Shown here: in pieces, positions 44,115 to 56,249 of the stretch
Layout of the letters: the number at the start of each line of letters is the position of its first letter
Numbering within the stretch: the first letter of the stretch is position 1
Source of the DNA: Phymatolithon calcareum
Taxonomy: Eukaryota > Rhodophyta > Florideophyceae > Hapalidiales
DNA: 64,000 nucleotides
Reading direction: 5' to 3'
Assembly (NCBI GenBank): GCA_977006965.1
Contig: OZ345376.1
Coordinates: 2,232,001 to 2,296,000, forward strand
Translations under genes and position numbers: made by a program
Notes under the pieces: model-generated
What the model saw: only the letters and a program-made list of their open reading frames with translations
Databases searched by the model: none
Told to the model about the DNA's origin: nothing

Positions 44115-45610
44115 GGGATATGTAATGATTTAAAAGCTTCCAACGCCTCACCTGAGCAACAGGGCTTGCTTTCGGAACTGTTTTCTAATGTAGCGTAGTC
44201 TGGTCACTCATGGCATCCTTAATTCGATTTCTCTACTAACAAGTGCACGTGTGTCGTTTGCACTCATCTTCCACATCAGGGTCCATCTGCGCTGAAATGC
44301 GTTGGAGCGCAAGCAGCTCAGTTTTCGCTGTGGTACCGCAGTACTCATCCAGTATTGATTTTCTCCACAATGACGCTCTATTAAAAGCACTACTCCCAAT
44401 GTGGTTATATGCTGATTTATTTTAAAAGCTCCCAAAACCTCAATTTGATTAACAGGGCAACTTCTCGCTGTCTTCCACATTAATCTCTCTACTAGCCTCC
44501 TAATATCTCCTTAATCCGAATTTCTCTCCCTGCGAGGGCTCGAGTGAGTCGTTCGCATTCATATTCTGTTTCTTGGTCCATCTTCATGCACCGTAGTGTG
44601 CGTTGGAGCACGACGAGCTCAACCATAGCACCGGGCCCAAAGTACTTTGCTAAAACTGATTTTCTCCACAAAGGAGCTCTGTTGGAAAGAAATCTCAGGC
44701 ATCTCAACCGCGCAGTTCTGTCCCTTATTCGTAACACCATTACTCCCAATGCGTCATCTGGGAGTAACAGGGTTCGCTTCGAACGGTTTTCTAAGGTGGC
44801 GTAGTATGGTTACTCTTCACCTTCTTGATTCGTATTTACTCTACTGACGAGTGCACGTGTGAATTGTTTGCACTCATCTTCCATATCAGGGTCCATCTTT
44901 TTTTGAATTTGGAAACATATTCAGAAATACTCACGAGACTGCAAGGGAGTGCTCTTTGTAGCTTCGGTAGTCTACTCAAATTTCGTGTAACCCGGATTAA
45001 TGTCGCAGCCCTAGCTGCGAACCCGCCCCCGTGGAATAAGGGTGGAGGGAAAAGCTTGGTGTGCACAGATGAATTTTTCTTATGAGGCACAGAGTTGCAG
45101 CCCTATTGTCGCGTTGTCTATTCCGTAGCGTCGCGTCGTAAAAGACGATGGTGAAGAAAAGTAGTGTAACTGGTCGCGAGGTTTTTCAAAGATAATAATC
45201 CGCTTTAGGTCAGGTCAGGTGATTGATATGTTCCGAGGTGCATCGCGGCCCATCTGCGTTGGAGCGTAAACAGCTCCATTAGCGCTGTGATAGCAATGCA
45301 CTCACTCACCCAATATTGATTTTCTCCACAGTGGCGGTCGATTAAATAGCAGTCAGGCTGAGGCATGTCATGCGTGTCGTCCTGTCCCGCAGGCAGAGGA
45401 TGCCTGGTAGTGTCGGGTATTCAATAGGGATCACCTCTGATCTTCTTTTTTCTTCCTGTGCCCATACAGTTGCTCGATCGATTATTTCTCTTCCTCGGTT
45501 CTTTGAAAATGTTCCCTGTTCTGTTTTTTGTAAGACTTTGCTCAAGTCGGTCATGAAAGAGAAAGGTAAGCTGCAACTGTACGGGAGGGACACAGTGAGA
45601 TGTAAGCGGT
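44115..45610 (-). mobile_element. Cluster of four minus-strand LINE tails
   Basis: Left to right: an L-B 3' end (44115-44390); a second L-B-like tail (about 44410-44830) with the coding piece 44749-44492 (RLRCLRFLSNRAPLWRKS); an L-A 3' end (44885-45165); and an L-B-like coding segment (45230-45600). All lie in the same orientation, which suggests repeated targeting or template switching. Confidence 0.7.
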
Positions 45611-48600
45611 AAAGATGATGTCGAATCTGTCAGCGTTCACTTCCTGAAGAGTCACGTGCTGCATGTTACAGCGACATCAATCGAATCGAATCGAATCGAA
45701 AAGGGGATTAATCCGTGGGCGGAGCACGACGTCGAAAAGTGGTGGTTCGATTAGCACTTGAGTTGAGTTGAGAGCTGGTTGAATATACTTTACTGTCGTC
45801 TCAAGTGATTTATTGGACAGTACAATACAATCAAGTGTGGTAGAGATCGATCTATGAAGTGCGGAGATTGATTGAGGTAAAGTTCGCGCTGTACTGTATT
45901 AAAGTCACCGACCGCCAACAAGAAGGAACAGCAACGCCTGAAGGGCTGTACAGTCCAGAAGATTGAGCATGAGACGGTATCATTGAAGAAATTCATGCAT
46001 CATGAATGAATTTCTTCGATGATACTGTAGATGTGAGAAAATTGAATCATTCCTCTTCATCCTCCAGCTGTCATTTGCAACATACAGTACAATACAATAT
46101 TCTACTAGAGAGAGGGACCCGACTTTATGGAAGAAATGAGGCAATACCCCACGACCGTGCAAGTACTGTACTGACTGTATCGGCTCTGTCCACAGCTACT
46201 GTAGCTGTGACAGACAAATCGACGGAGTATCCTGTTTTCCCGTCCCGTCTCACTCATACTTGCAGCGAACAAGTCGAACATTATGTCCGTTCACGCCAGG
46301 CAGACATAACCCCCCGTCATGGAAAACATCTTGCGCATGAGTGATGCACACTTACTCCATCATGGTGATCATGTATGGTGAGTTACTGTACGGTATTGCA
46401 GTCCCCCTGTTTGAAATTTGAACAATGCACCGCGTCATGCTTCTCATCACAAGGACATGTACGGATGATGCACACTGACAAGGACCGGCACATCGCCGCG
46501 ATGCAAGATGTCCACATATCCATGCCGCCGACAATCCCCGCGACCTGCAAGGTCGCGACTACACTGCCATTCCCCAGTAGGCCCGCAGAATTACCTCCTT
46601 GTGCGTGATCACGGGACGGGTCTGACCGTCATACAGACGTCATGTGGCGCACGGACACAGGCTGCTCCCTCAGTGGCGTGGAACTCGCCCTTCCCTGTCT
46701 GCCTTGAAATGCGCACAGGACCGGCGCGTGAATGGCTAGGTGTCCGGGGTGGAAGACACTGGAAGAAGCATAGTGGACGACAGCCATGATGAACGCACAG
46801 TTGATCTGTATGGAGCGGACGAGGCGGTAATGAGACATTTATGGCGTGCGTTGTATAATTCTATTCTCCAATACCTACTACCAGTTGCACACGTACATAC
46901 ACAACACCACGCAATGATTCGTCCATGTTACGGGAGACCGTTGCTCAATCTGCCGAGCACGAGATACTGTGTATACCTCTCGCGCCATAATTCCCGCGCT
47001 GTTGCCGATTAATTTTTCAACGCAATTTGTCGTCCAACTTTGTACACCGCTTGCGGTCACGCTACTGCTGCACACTGACTGACGCCTTCCCCGACACACG
47101 GACGCCCGACACATCATTCCCGCCAGACGATAGTACGGTGTCCCCTCCCATTCCGCCGATGCTGGAAGACGGACCGGCGGCATGTATGCTGCCCGGGCGT
47201 GAAGAAGGCCGGCCGTTCGCAGTTGTGCCTATTTTTGGTACTGTACAATTCTGCGCCGGCGGAGTCGGTGCTGGGAGGAAGCGACTGACGGACCGCCAGT
47301 GTGGAGAAGGTGAGTCATGAAAAATGAGACCGCAACGACGCCCGCTCGCTGCAGGCATCATCATGGGCAGCGAAGCACGCTTTCCACTTCACGCTCACTC
47401 CACTGCAGTCAGTCAGTCAGTCGCTGCAAATACACTACTGTACCCGCAGCATCATTCATCGAGTGAGTGAGTGAGTGTTGGTGTGCTGCATCCATCCACA
47501 TTTCATTCACCTTACCAGTACAGTGCTATCTTCGTGCCCAAACCTGGAAACCTGCCTTTTGCTGTGCGCCACATTCGCCAGGCGTAGCAAGCCTACGAGG
47601 TACAATGTCATTCCCTCCATCGCGCCACATTCGCCAGGCAGTCATTCCCTTGTCCATGTGAACCCCTCTCAAGTTCCCTCTCGTATTTCGTTGCCTTCCG
47701 ACGCAGTCGCCAGACAGACAGAGAGACAGACGCCTTGTCAACATGATGCCGTCCCCCTGCAAAGACAAAACGGAACGAAGCACACACACTGTACAGTAGA
47801 GTGTAAATATTTCCTGTACAGTATATCATCTCGTTCCGCCACATTCGCACCTTCTACACAGCACATCGATCATGTACTGTCATGCATCATGTGCGATGAT
47901 TGAATGACCGAGCCGAACGAACGCATAAATAGCTTCACGTTGCTGTAAAAGTGTCTCGCGCACGCCAAACCGCGCGCGAAACACTTAACAAGAGCATTCA
48001 AGCGTGCGTGCAGACCGCGGCTGCATCATGCAAAAGCACAATGTCGACCGCCGATTGGCCGCATTCTGATTGACCCTTCATCCCTCTTGGCGGCGCTTTG
48101 ACGTCTGATACGCGGAGCCCACTTGCTACAACCACTTTCTAACAATGCAACCTCCAGCGGGCGCGGCGTCGAAACTTGCTTCTTGTCGAAACCCATGCCC
48201 TCTGCAGCACGTCGCTATGGCGACCTCTGCAACGCAATGCGGATCGTTTCCGACGTTGGGCTGTCGCTCGCTCGCGATTGTATCACTTCCGCACGGAAAA
48301 TACTGTACAGTACAGTAGTATTGTAAATCTTCACTCCGATCAATCCATCCGCGTTCAAACTTCCATGCAAATTATGCATCTCAACCATTCCTCCATCCCA
48401 TTTTCATCCACGCGACAAGAGTGAACCCACCTTCGAAGCATCCCGCCACGACTTTCCCTAAACCCTTCTCCTCCGTGCTCAACACGTGTGCTCGAACTTT
48501 GCATCCATCGAATTCCTCCACTTCCCTCCTCGCGCACGTGAGTGCACGGGAATTCGTCCGTCCTTGTGCAATCCGCACACCAGCAAGCAAAACCTGTTCT

Positions 48601-49140
48601 CCCGCGCCGCCCTACACGACACCACATCGGGCCGTGCAACTTGCCGCTCTCTTCGCTCCATTCATCTTGCAGCACGTGCGCCAAATTGATCACGGGCCGT
48701 ACAACAATCAACTCCACTCCCTCGCTTCTTCCTTCGCTTCTTCGCCTCTTCGCTCACTCGCTCGCTCGCTCGCTGCAATTCCTCCCGTTAGTTACAGCGA
48801 AGTAATTGAACACTTCCGTTCAACTTCGCCTTCTTCCCGGCCATCGATGACAGTAGGCCCATAAAAATCGCAAACGTGGCGGACACAGCGTACGCGTAAG
48901 GTCGGTCAGAAGCAGACGTGACAGTCACGACTTCCACGCGGCGGTCTGCGACGCGCCGTGGAGAATAAGCCTTTCATGCACGAGCCCGCCCTTTTCTCAT
49001 ATCACACCCCGACTCATACACACGAAAGTAACACCACCCTCCAACCGCGTAAATACTTCCTGCCGCCCCACTACCACAGCGTCTACTCCCCGTCACCCAC
49101 ACCAACACACACACACACACCTTCACAAGAAACGGAGAAC
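45611..49140. other. Low-repeat stretch with motif clusters, no firm gene
   Basis: Contains a (TCGAA)n run near 45690, a 20-bp hairpin at 45974-46026 (GTATCATTGAAGAAATTCAT and its near complement), (AGTC)n and (GAGT)n runs near 47405 and 47461, and many TACTGTAC-type sites. Open frames at 48421-48864 (plus) and 48355-48717 (minus) compete and are unsupported. 49040-49140 is CA-rich and probably the leader of the next gene. Confidence 0.4.
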
Positions 49141-49881
49141 ATGACAGCCTCCTCACTAAAACTAACCCCTTCGGATTGTGCCTGCAGTCCGAAAAAGACG
49201 GCCCGCCCACGACGCGCACTCGCTACGGTGGTCTCACCCTCACGCACCCGGTCCACGACGCGCCGACCTGCCGCACATACTTTGCCAAACTCCAACCGCG
49301 TCGAACGCACTTCCACACACTCACTCCCACGTTCTCGCTCCAGCCGGAGCGCGTCCCCGCCGCGCACAGGGTCCTCGTCCATGGCGCCGCCAGGGGCTGC
49401 CTCACCGGTTGCGTCTATATTGCGCGGCTGCTTCAACTGCGGACGCGGCGGTGTGATGCCGGGGCAGATGATCGCCGATGAGAACGGGAATCGCTTCTGT
49501 TCCGCGGAGTGCGGCTGGTCGTACTTGGTACAACCTCCGGCGACACAGGCGGTATTGCGAACGACGCCGCGAAGACTGACGTCACGAAAGGCAACTGTTG
49601 ACGAATCGAAGCAATTTTATCAAGACCTTGCAAATGTCGAACGGGTCGATCATCTTTTGTTGAAGAAATTACATCGGAATCCCAAGTATCAACGCGCTAT
49701 GGAAGCACTGCCGAGACGGGGGAAACAGACGACGCCGCCATTGCATGAGGGACGGGAGAATAAGCATGCTGCACGGGCGGCAAGGAGGGGGAAGATGCTG
49801 GCGGTGCAACAGACGGCGAGGGAACAGGTGCCGGAACATGTTGGAGCTTTGAGTTTGTTTCAAGGGTTGTTTGGCGATTAG
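49141..49881 (+). CDS. FCS-type zinc-finger protein (FLZ-like)
   Basis: 246 residues from ATG at 49141. The frame is open to 48958, and an ATG at 48976 would add 55 Pro/His/Thr-rich residues. I prefer 49141 because the upstream bases are a CA-rich, leader-like tract. Residues 15-90 are basic, Ser/Arg/Pro-rich and probably disordered. The zinc site is C97-x2-C100 ... F119-C120-S-A-E-C124. This is the FCS signature seen in MYM/FLZ fingers, which usually mediate protein-protein contacts. The C-terminal part (150-246) is helical and basic. The partner and pathway are unknown. No intron is needed. Confidence 0.65.
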   Translation: MTASSLKLTPSDCACSPKKTARPRRALATVVSPSRTRSTTRRPAAHTLPNSNRVERTSTHSLPRSRSSRSASPPRTGSSSMAPPGAASPVASILRGCFNCGRGGVMPGQMIADENGNRFCSAECGWSYLVQPPATQAVLRTTPRRLTSRKATVDESKQFYQDLANVERVDHLLLKKLHRNPKYQRAMEALPRRGKQTTPPLHEGRENKHAARAARRGKMLAVQQTAREQVPEHVGALSLFQGLFGD

Positions 49882-52640
49882 ACAGGGTGCTGACTGTTTA
49901 CTTACGCCTAACCTGAACGTTTGTGCATGTGCTGAATCCCTTGTCTGTTGAATTGGCGACTGAGATTTGGTTGCTGCTTTTTCGTTTTTTGACGAGGGAG
50001 TTATGGATGCATGTGCTTGTATACTATGCTGATTTCGCTTTTCGTATTTCTTTGTACTCTATGGTAGTTTTATTGGCCGACGGTTCTTGAAATCGTCCTC
50101 CTTTGCTGACCCGACACTACTTGTGACTTTCTATCAACACTACGAGATAAACATACACTTTTCTCTTTTCATTTCTTTCTCTCCACCACTCCATCGTTTC
50201 GCTCATTCTTCGTGCGCTTCATCCAGCGAGTGGGTGGGTGCCTTCATCACGCTTCCTCATGCTTCGTTCATAGTCTCATGTAAGCAGGCAGCATCACGTC
50301 GCACTGTTTTCCGCTTCCGCACTCCTCTCACGTCGCATGCATGCATGCATGCATGAAGACCTCATGTGCAAAACCAGCGCGGAAGCGAAACCATGGGGAA
50401 GGGATTCATTAATGATGCACCTTGCATCATGCAAGAAGCATCATGCTTCCGTTCATGAAATTGTCGTCAAGCTTGCCGTCGCTCTGCATTTGTGTAATTA
50501 TTTCAGAGACATTTTTGGCACCTGCTACCTGTCTGTCGAAGAAGAACGTGGCCACAGTCGCTGTTGTTTTCCATACTCCTCCTCTACTGTACTGTACAGT
50601 ACCTCGCATCACCCTCCCATCCACCTCCATCGCCAACAATAGTACAGTATTGTTGCAGAACTGCAGCAGTTTTGAAGTTTGCTGATTTACTGTACACAAC
50701 AGTACAGTACACTGTAACTTGCAAGCGGTGTGCATAATATTACGGATTTCTCACAAAGATTTTGGACTATTGTACAGTAAATGAATACCTTCCTTTAAGC
50801 TCCATAACTTTACAACACAGCAAGCAAGCGTCAAACGATTTACAACATAACCATGCATGCATGCATGCATGCATCATGCTTGTTAAAATGCGTTGCTGGA
50901 GAAAAGCGCGGGAAGCTTCACTTGTATGTACACGTGCATGCCCTATTTCACACCCGTGCGCTGGCAGCAGGTCTTGTGCTAGAGGCTCACAGCAAAGCAG
51001 AGAGAACAGCTCGCCATATATGATTGGATGGCGGGAATAGGGCTTGCGTCCGTGTTCCGTACGTTATCGTGCCAATCAGCAGCGGACATTCCCGAGCTTC
51101 ACCCTTCCACGCCGCGCTGTAATTATGGATTACCATCAATATCATTCATACTGATTCCATATCGCTTCTTTATGTCAACTTGATAAGCGCCGTGAATGAT
51201 ATATCGGAAAAGATTAACATTATCGTACACTCCAAATATCTTTGTCATTGTATTTTTATTTTCTCAGATTTTCACTTCTCTCGTCTGATTTCTCATGGAG
51301 TGCTGTGAGCAGAATGTTCTCTGCCAGTGAAGAACATTCTCACCAGTATATTTCTTGAAAAACTATAAGTATTTTTTAAAAGTTTGAACCCATCTTCCTA
51401 AATTTGGAAATAAGTGCACGCTTTACAGACATCGATATATCAAACAGTGGTTACTTGATGATTCTAAATATATCGGTTTCCAATTTTACGACCTGATCCT
51501 CATCCATGCTTGTCAATAATGCTCTGCTGTCATCTCACTTCACTTTTTCTAGATTTTTCCAAATTCAAAACGCCAGTCGCGCACAACATTATGGAACACG
51601 TGGCATGCCTACTGACGCGTCACGTCTTCGTCACGCACGTCTGTACAACATCAGTCCTTCATGATGAAGGGCAACTATTACATTTCGTCCGGTCATCGCC
51701 TCTGCTGGGAGCGGAAGACATGGACATTATTTTTTGTCAACCGCAAGAGGCAGTACGAATAGCTGGAAACCAAAACTGGAGACAGCATGATTTCCGCACG
51801 CATCCCAGTCCCTACTTTGCCCATAGTGCTCACATGTGCGCTTTCGACTTGTGCGAGACCCCAAATTTCCAATCTCCTTCCCAAAATTACGCCCGCACGA
51901 CCACTTTTCAAAGATGATACTAGCAGCCAAGCATCGGGTATACAAGTACGGTAGCATTCCAGGCAACGCTGACCTCTCACCCTAGTGCACATCGTTATTC
52001 TGCCGCACTGGCAACTTATACCACCTTTTCGCATCTCACGGCGACCACATCCCTATTCAACTGCAACCACGGAGCTCTTCGTTGTCCTTTCAACCCAGTC
52101 TTACTCAAAGCACTATTGTTTATGTAGAGAAATCCAATGCCGGACGACGCAATACAGTGCTCGCTCTACTCAGCTTGCACCCAATTTATTTTTTCCCTCA
52201 GCGCAGCGCGTCTTGCCCCTTTGCAGGCAAACTTCAGTAGTCACTCTCGCCACTTCACCGTCGCACGAAACGACCGCTTTTGAGTATCTCAATCGCTTCC
52301 TTCTTCCCTCGTCTTTGTAACCAACCAGTTTCCCCGTATCTGCGCGTCATTCGCATCCTATCGCACCAAATTGGCAACTGCTCATCGAGAAAGGATACCT
52401 ACGCACACCTTACTGTCACCAAAAAGGAGATGTTCACTTTTACATCCTTACCTCTTAATTCTTCATGCCTCTTAACGATTATTGCGCAATTGTCGTCCCA
52501 CTGTCGCGCAAACACATAATCAACTGTCAGATACGTTCATAAGGCCAAGATGAGCTACTTTCTCTACATCTGTCGATGAGTACGGATGCCCATCTATCGG
52601 AAAATTCTAGCCTTACGCAAATAAGACCACAAGGGGCGTT
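49882..52640. other. Intergenic, no firm gene
   Basis: Two ATGC-repeat palindromic runs (50337-50356 and 50851-50873), dense TACTGTAC-type sites at 50585-50775, and a GAATGTTCT/AGAACATTC inverted pair (51312-51341) are visible. Opposed frames at 51510-51917 and 51693-52034 are unsupported. Confidence 0.35.
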
Positions 52641-53450
52641 TTGAGGCATGTTTGTCAAGTTGTCCGAAGAAATATCCGAGCAGAGAAAAAAGTATCACTA
52701 GAGTACTTTGACGGGGAAGAGCGCGAGACGCTTTGCCTTGACCAAGAAGACTGGGGTGTCATATCAGCATCAAAAACGAGGGTTCCGAGCAGGTACGAAT
52801 CTGCGGTAGACAAGATTGTCTGCCGTAAGAAACAAGAGGAGCTAATGAACGAAATGGAAAAGGTGAAAATAGGAGTTGAAACTCTTGTGATGGATTTCAA
52901 GTACTTGGGAACAATACAATCAGGAGCAGCAGACCCTATGACGCCCGTTTCCTACCGCATCGAAATTGCCAAATCACGTTTCAAAAGTCTCTATCGACTA
53001 CTCACAAACACGTCACTACCGCTCCCGCTTCGCTTACGCATCTGGAGAGCCTCGATCGTCTCAACATATATACGGATGTGAATCCTGGAATCTTCCGAAG
53101 CCAATCCTGAAAAAACTTAACGGTACCATATCGAAGATGCTGGCTGCTTTGACGTAAAGAACGATAGCCGAAGAAGCAAGAGAGCACTCAATGCCGGTGA
53201 TACAATGAATTAAGGACCATCGCTGAGGATGGTTAGGATATGTTCTACGCATGGATGTGAATAGGCTCGTTCGCAGGATACCACTACAATGCGTACCCGG
53301 AACATACGCCTCTCCCCTGGGCGATACAGTATACAAAACCGAGATATTGAATCGGCCATAGCAAACGCCTCCGACCTCAGAAAGTGGAATCAAATGAAGC
53401 GTTCTGGACGTGCTAACCTCTTCGGGGAATAAGGCAATCATCATCATCAC
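52641..53450 (+). pseudogene. LINE L-F reverse-transcriptase C-terminal region and 3' end
   Basis: 52850-53080 encodes MDFKYLGTIQS then ISYRIEIAKSRFKSLYRLL-like sequence, then LPLRLRIWRASIVSTY. It continues after a frameshift with ILKKLNGTISKMLAALT and EEARE. This order (KYLG, RI..A...F..L, LRI......S) is that of the thumb and C-terminal domain of LINE proteins. The end reads NASDLRKWN...RANLFGE, stop, then an ATC tail near 53437-53450. 5'-truncated and inactive. Confidence 0.75.
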
Positions 53451-53469
53451 GCTTTCTCTACATCCCTAC

Positions 53470-53870
53470 GACATGGACATTCATCGAATCAGAACCAATA
53501 TTATTAGAGACGCTCTATTCGATACCTGACTTTTCCACCTCTCTAACGACAAAGTCCATCATGCTTTAACTCTGCAGCTCAGAGCCAGGGCTTACTGCCC
53601 ACTTCTGCTTCCTCGTCTCGAGCAGCTTCTCATTGTTTGGAAATCAAAGTACTGTACAGATCTTCAGGGTTTTTTTCTCTCTGTGCAATGTGCTGACTGT
53701 TCCGCCGTACACCCGACGGACCAATGAGCTTACATCCTGGACTACAGTAACTGTTTGTCATGACCTCATGAATAATCACGTGGAGACCGTGGAGCATCTA
53801 CTCCTACGCTGTAGTGGGCAGACTTCATTAAGACGCGAGACTATTGGTAGAGTTGGTATTTAAACGGTAG
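53470..53870 (+). pseudogene. LINE-type C-terminal fragment with His/Cys motif
   Basis: The frame at about 53740-53863 encodes HVETVEHLLLRCSGQTSLRRETI. This matches the C-terminal ETxEHxLLxC...R pattern of many LINE proteins. An upstream relict contains LRARAY..LL. It belongs to a family different from L-A to L-I. The first Cys pair is not clear. Confidence 0.5.
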
Positions 53871-54369
53871 AGAAAACGTGCAATGAGAAATCAATGAATG
53901 TACTCAAATTCGTGAACAATGAGGGGGCTATTTGACAGCATCCCCAGGCGCTAAGTTTAGTTAGCGTTTTCTGCAATGAAAAAGGAAACACAAATATCTT
54001 CCGTACATCTGTGTGAAATCTTTAGAGATTCTTCTCGTCTTTATTGTGATTTATCAGAAGTTGCTCTAGGGCAGCTCATCCTTCCGACTGCGGTAGAATT
54101 AAGATAATACACACACGAGCGGTACTTCAAAGCTGCTCAAAGTAACACGAATTACAGACCTGTGAGAAGCTTGCCTTCCCTATCGGTATGTACAGTAGTT
54201 TACTGTGATAACGGTAGCCGTCTATCAAAAGATATACGCTTTGCTGTTCGCGTCCATTGATCATCTTGGCACTTTGTCTCAACTTCTTCTATCTTATTTT
54301 CCGATTTCCTTGAGCATCGCGACACAACTCACCGGGGGAGACTAGAACATCCCAAGGTGCTAGCGTCCG
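53871..54369. other. Unassigned repeat-region DNA
   Basis: No supported feature. Confidence 0.3.
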
Positions 54370-54845
54370 TTCATTTCGCTTTTCAACAATCTTGTCTTGT
54401 GTCAACTGCAACCAAAGACGCCGCGATGGAAACCAGAGAGCCGTTTGGTGAAGCTGTAAAGCATATCCAAACAAACCAGTCTTCACAAACACTTCGATAT
54501 AAATTTCTGGCAATAGAAGGAGACCGTCTAGAATCGAAGCGGAAAAGGAAGATTTCATACGATAAGACAAGTGAATTGCCAGCAATGCTCAAGTTCCTCA
54601 AGGTGAAGCACAGAAAACTCGCGCTGCAGTATGCCTGTGGCAGATTCCCACAGGTGTCAACAAAAAGTATGGTCGAAGAATTCGGCCCAAGAGCCAGAGA
54701 GCATATGGAGACCCTTGAAAGCACGCTAACAGGGTACGACCTAGAAGGAGGAAAACGACTAGAAGCAGAAAAGGCGCTAGATGAGCTCTTACTATTTAGC
54801 AAGACACTCATAGAACGCATGGAGAACGAAGAAGGCCTATATTGA
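54370..54845 (+). pseudogene. L-D C-terminal coding fragment (open)
   Basis: An uninterrupted frame contains PFGEAVKHIQ, HRKLALQYACGRFPQVS, EEFGPRAREHMETLESTL and ALDELLLFSKTLIERMENE, then a stop at 54845. It is the cleanest copy of the C-terminal module shared by these LINE families. The reverse transcriptase is missing, so it is a 5'-truncated relic. Confidence 0.8.
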
Positions 54846-54939
54846 TTCGTCTAAGGCAAGGCAAAAAGCGGTCGAGTCCAAGCACCAGCAATCCTGTAGA
54901 GGACTGAGGTAGGATTACTTTGAATCCTGAGTTTTCCCG

Positions 54940-56249
54940 TCCGCGATTCTAGTTTTTTTGAGCAAAGTTTATTTAAAAGCCCCACAGACTTCCGAAGATA
55001 TGGGCAAGGCTTCCTCAGTTGCTACCTACCTTTGTGTAGCTTACTAAAACGCACCGCCAGAAGAAGAAGAAGAAAGGTAGATTTTTATTTAAAAGTTACC
55101 AACGCATCTGCTGACGCTCGGGGCAACTTTCCTAAGGCCAAGGGGTTTTGGCTAGATTCTGTCCTGAAGGGGTTTTCTTTTCTTATTGGTGTGACACGAC
55201 TCAGTGGACTACAAAAACCCACCTCTGGTCTCCTTCGGGACCTCGAGGGGGAAAGTTACTCCCCTGTCCTGTGGCACGCTAACGCACCGCCAGAGGGGCG
55301 GGCGGAAAAACTTAGGATCTCAGATATCCCATCTAAATTCCAGAACTCCTGTATTGTTCGCCGAAGACGACCCCCGGTAGCGAGGCGTCATTGTGTGTTC
55401 ATTGCGCCACATTTTGCAGCTCGGTGATCAGTGCACCGAGCTCGTTTGACAGCTGATCCGATAGCATGTCGTAACCGCGCATGGCACGTGGCGCGGTACT
55501 CGCGTAAGTTCCTATTGATTAAGAGCGTTGATATCGTCTCTATAGACGCTCTGCCGGCAGCGGCATACCGCTGGTATTTAGGTATTCTCTGGAAACCGAC
55601 TTCTTGCTCTGTGTTGCACGTCTTCTCCACTTCCGCCGCCGTGCTCGCCCCTCGGCTGTTTGCTCCGCGCAGCGCATCCTCTCATAGGTGTCACGAAGGT
55701 TTCTGCGTTGCTCCTGCCAGTGCGCCTGCTTCCTGTTAAAGCAGTCTTTTTTCACGCATTGGTTGGTTGACGCCTAGCTGTCTCCGATTACAGCAGCCTC
55801 TCGCGGGGACCGGCTTTACGCAGCACTTGAATTGGCTCGCGCTCGGAGCAATTGCACAAAGGAAATAACTGAGCATGGCACGCGGCGTGGTACTTACGTA
55901 TGTCCCTATCGGGTAAGGGCATTGATATTGTCACTATAGATGATTTTGCGGTAGCGGCATACCGCTTATCTTGAAACCGAGTTTTTTCTCGGTGTTTCAC
56001 GTCTTCTCTTGAGACCGACTTCTTCCTCGATGTTGCAAGTCTTCTCCATTCCCGGTGCCGCGCTCGTTTCTTGGTTGTTTGATCCGCGTCGCGTAGCCTC
56101 GCATGGATGTCACGAAAGCTTCTGCGTTGCTCCTGCCAGTGCGCCTGCTTCCTGTTGAAGCAGTCTTTTTTTTACACATTGGTTGGTTGACGCCTAGCTG
56201 TCCCCGGTTACAGCAGACCCTCGCGGGGATCGGCCTTCCGCGATTCTAG
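54940..56249 (-). mobile_element. Nested retroelement insertion with 13-bp target duplication
   Basis: TCCGCGATTCTAG at 54940-54952 and 56237-56249 brackets 1,284 bp. The left edge is a T-run, i.e. the tail of a minus-strand element. From 3' to 5' it holds an L-D-type terminus (54953-55050), an L-C-type 3' UTR with (CTT)n tail (55060-55290), and two tandem units at its 5' end. It appears to be a composite or template-switched LINE. Confidence 0.8.
55479..56236. repeat. Two tandem diverged units at the insertion's 5' end
   Basis: Unit 1 (55479-about 55816) and unit 2 (55873-56236) share GCATGGCAC, GCGGCATACCGCT, TGCTCCTGCCAGTGCGCCTG and TTGGTTGGTTGACGCCTAGC. They sit at the 5' edge of the inserted element, as 5'-UTR monomers do in some LINEs. 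Confidence 0.75.

Noticed and set aside
45974-46026. Large inverted repeat around the 20-bp hairpin
   Set aside because: Similarity stops after about 22 bp on each side.
48421-48864. 147-residue plus frame and competing minus frame 48355-48717
   Set aside because: GC-rich low-complexity sequence, non-ATG start on the plus frame, no motif on either strand.
54383-54820. 145-residue minus-strand open frame
   Set aside because: Antisense to the L-D C-terminal frame, whose plus reading matches other copies.
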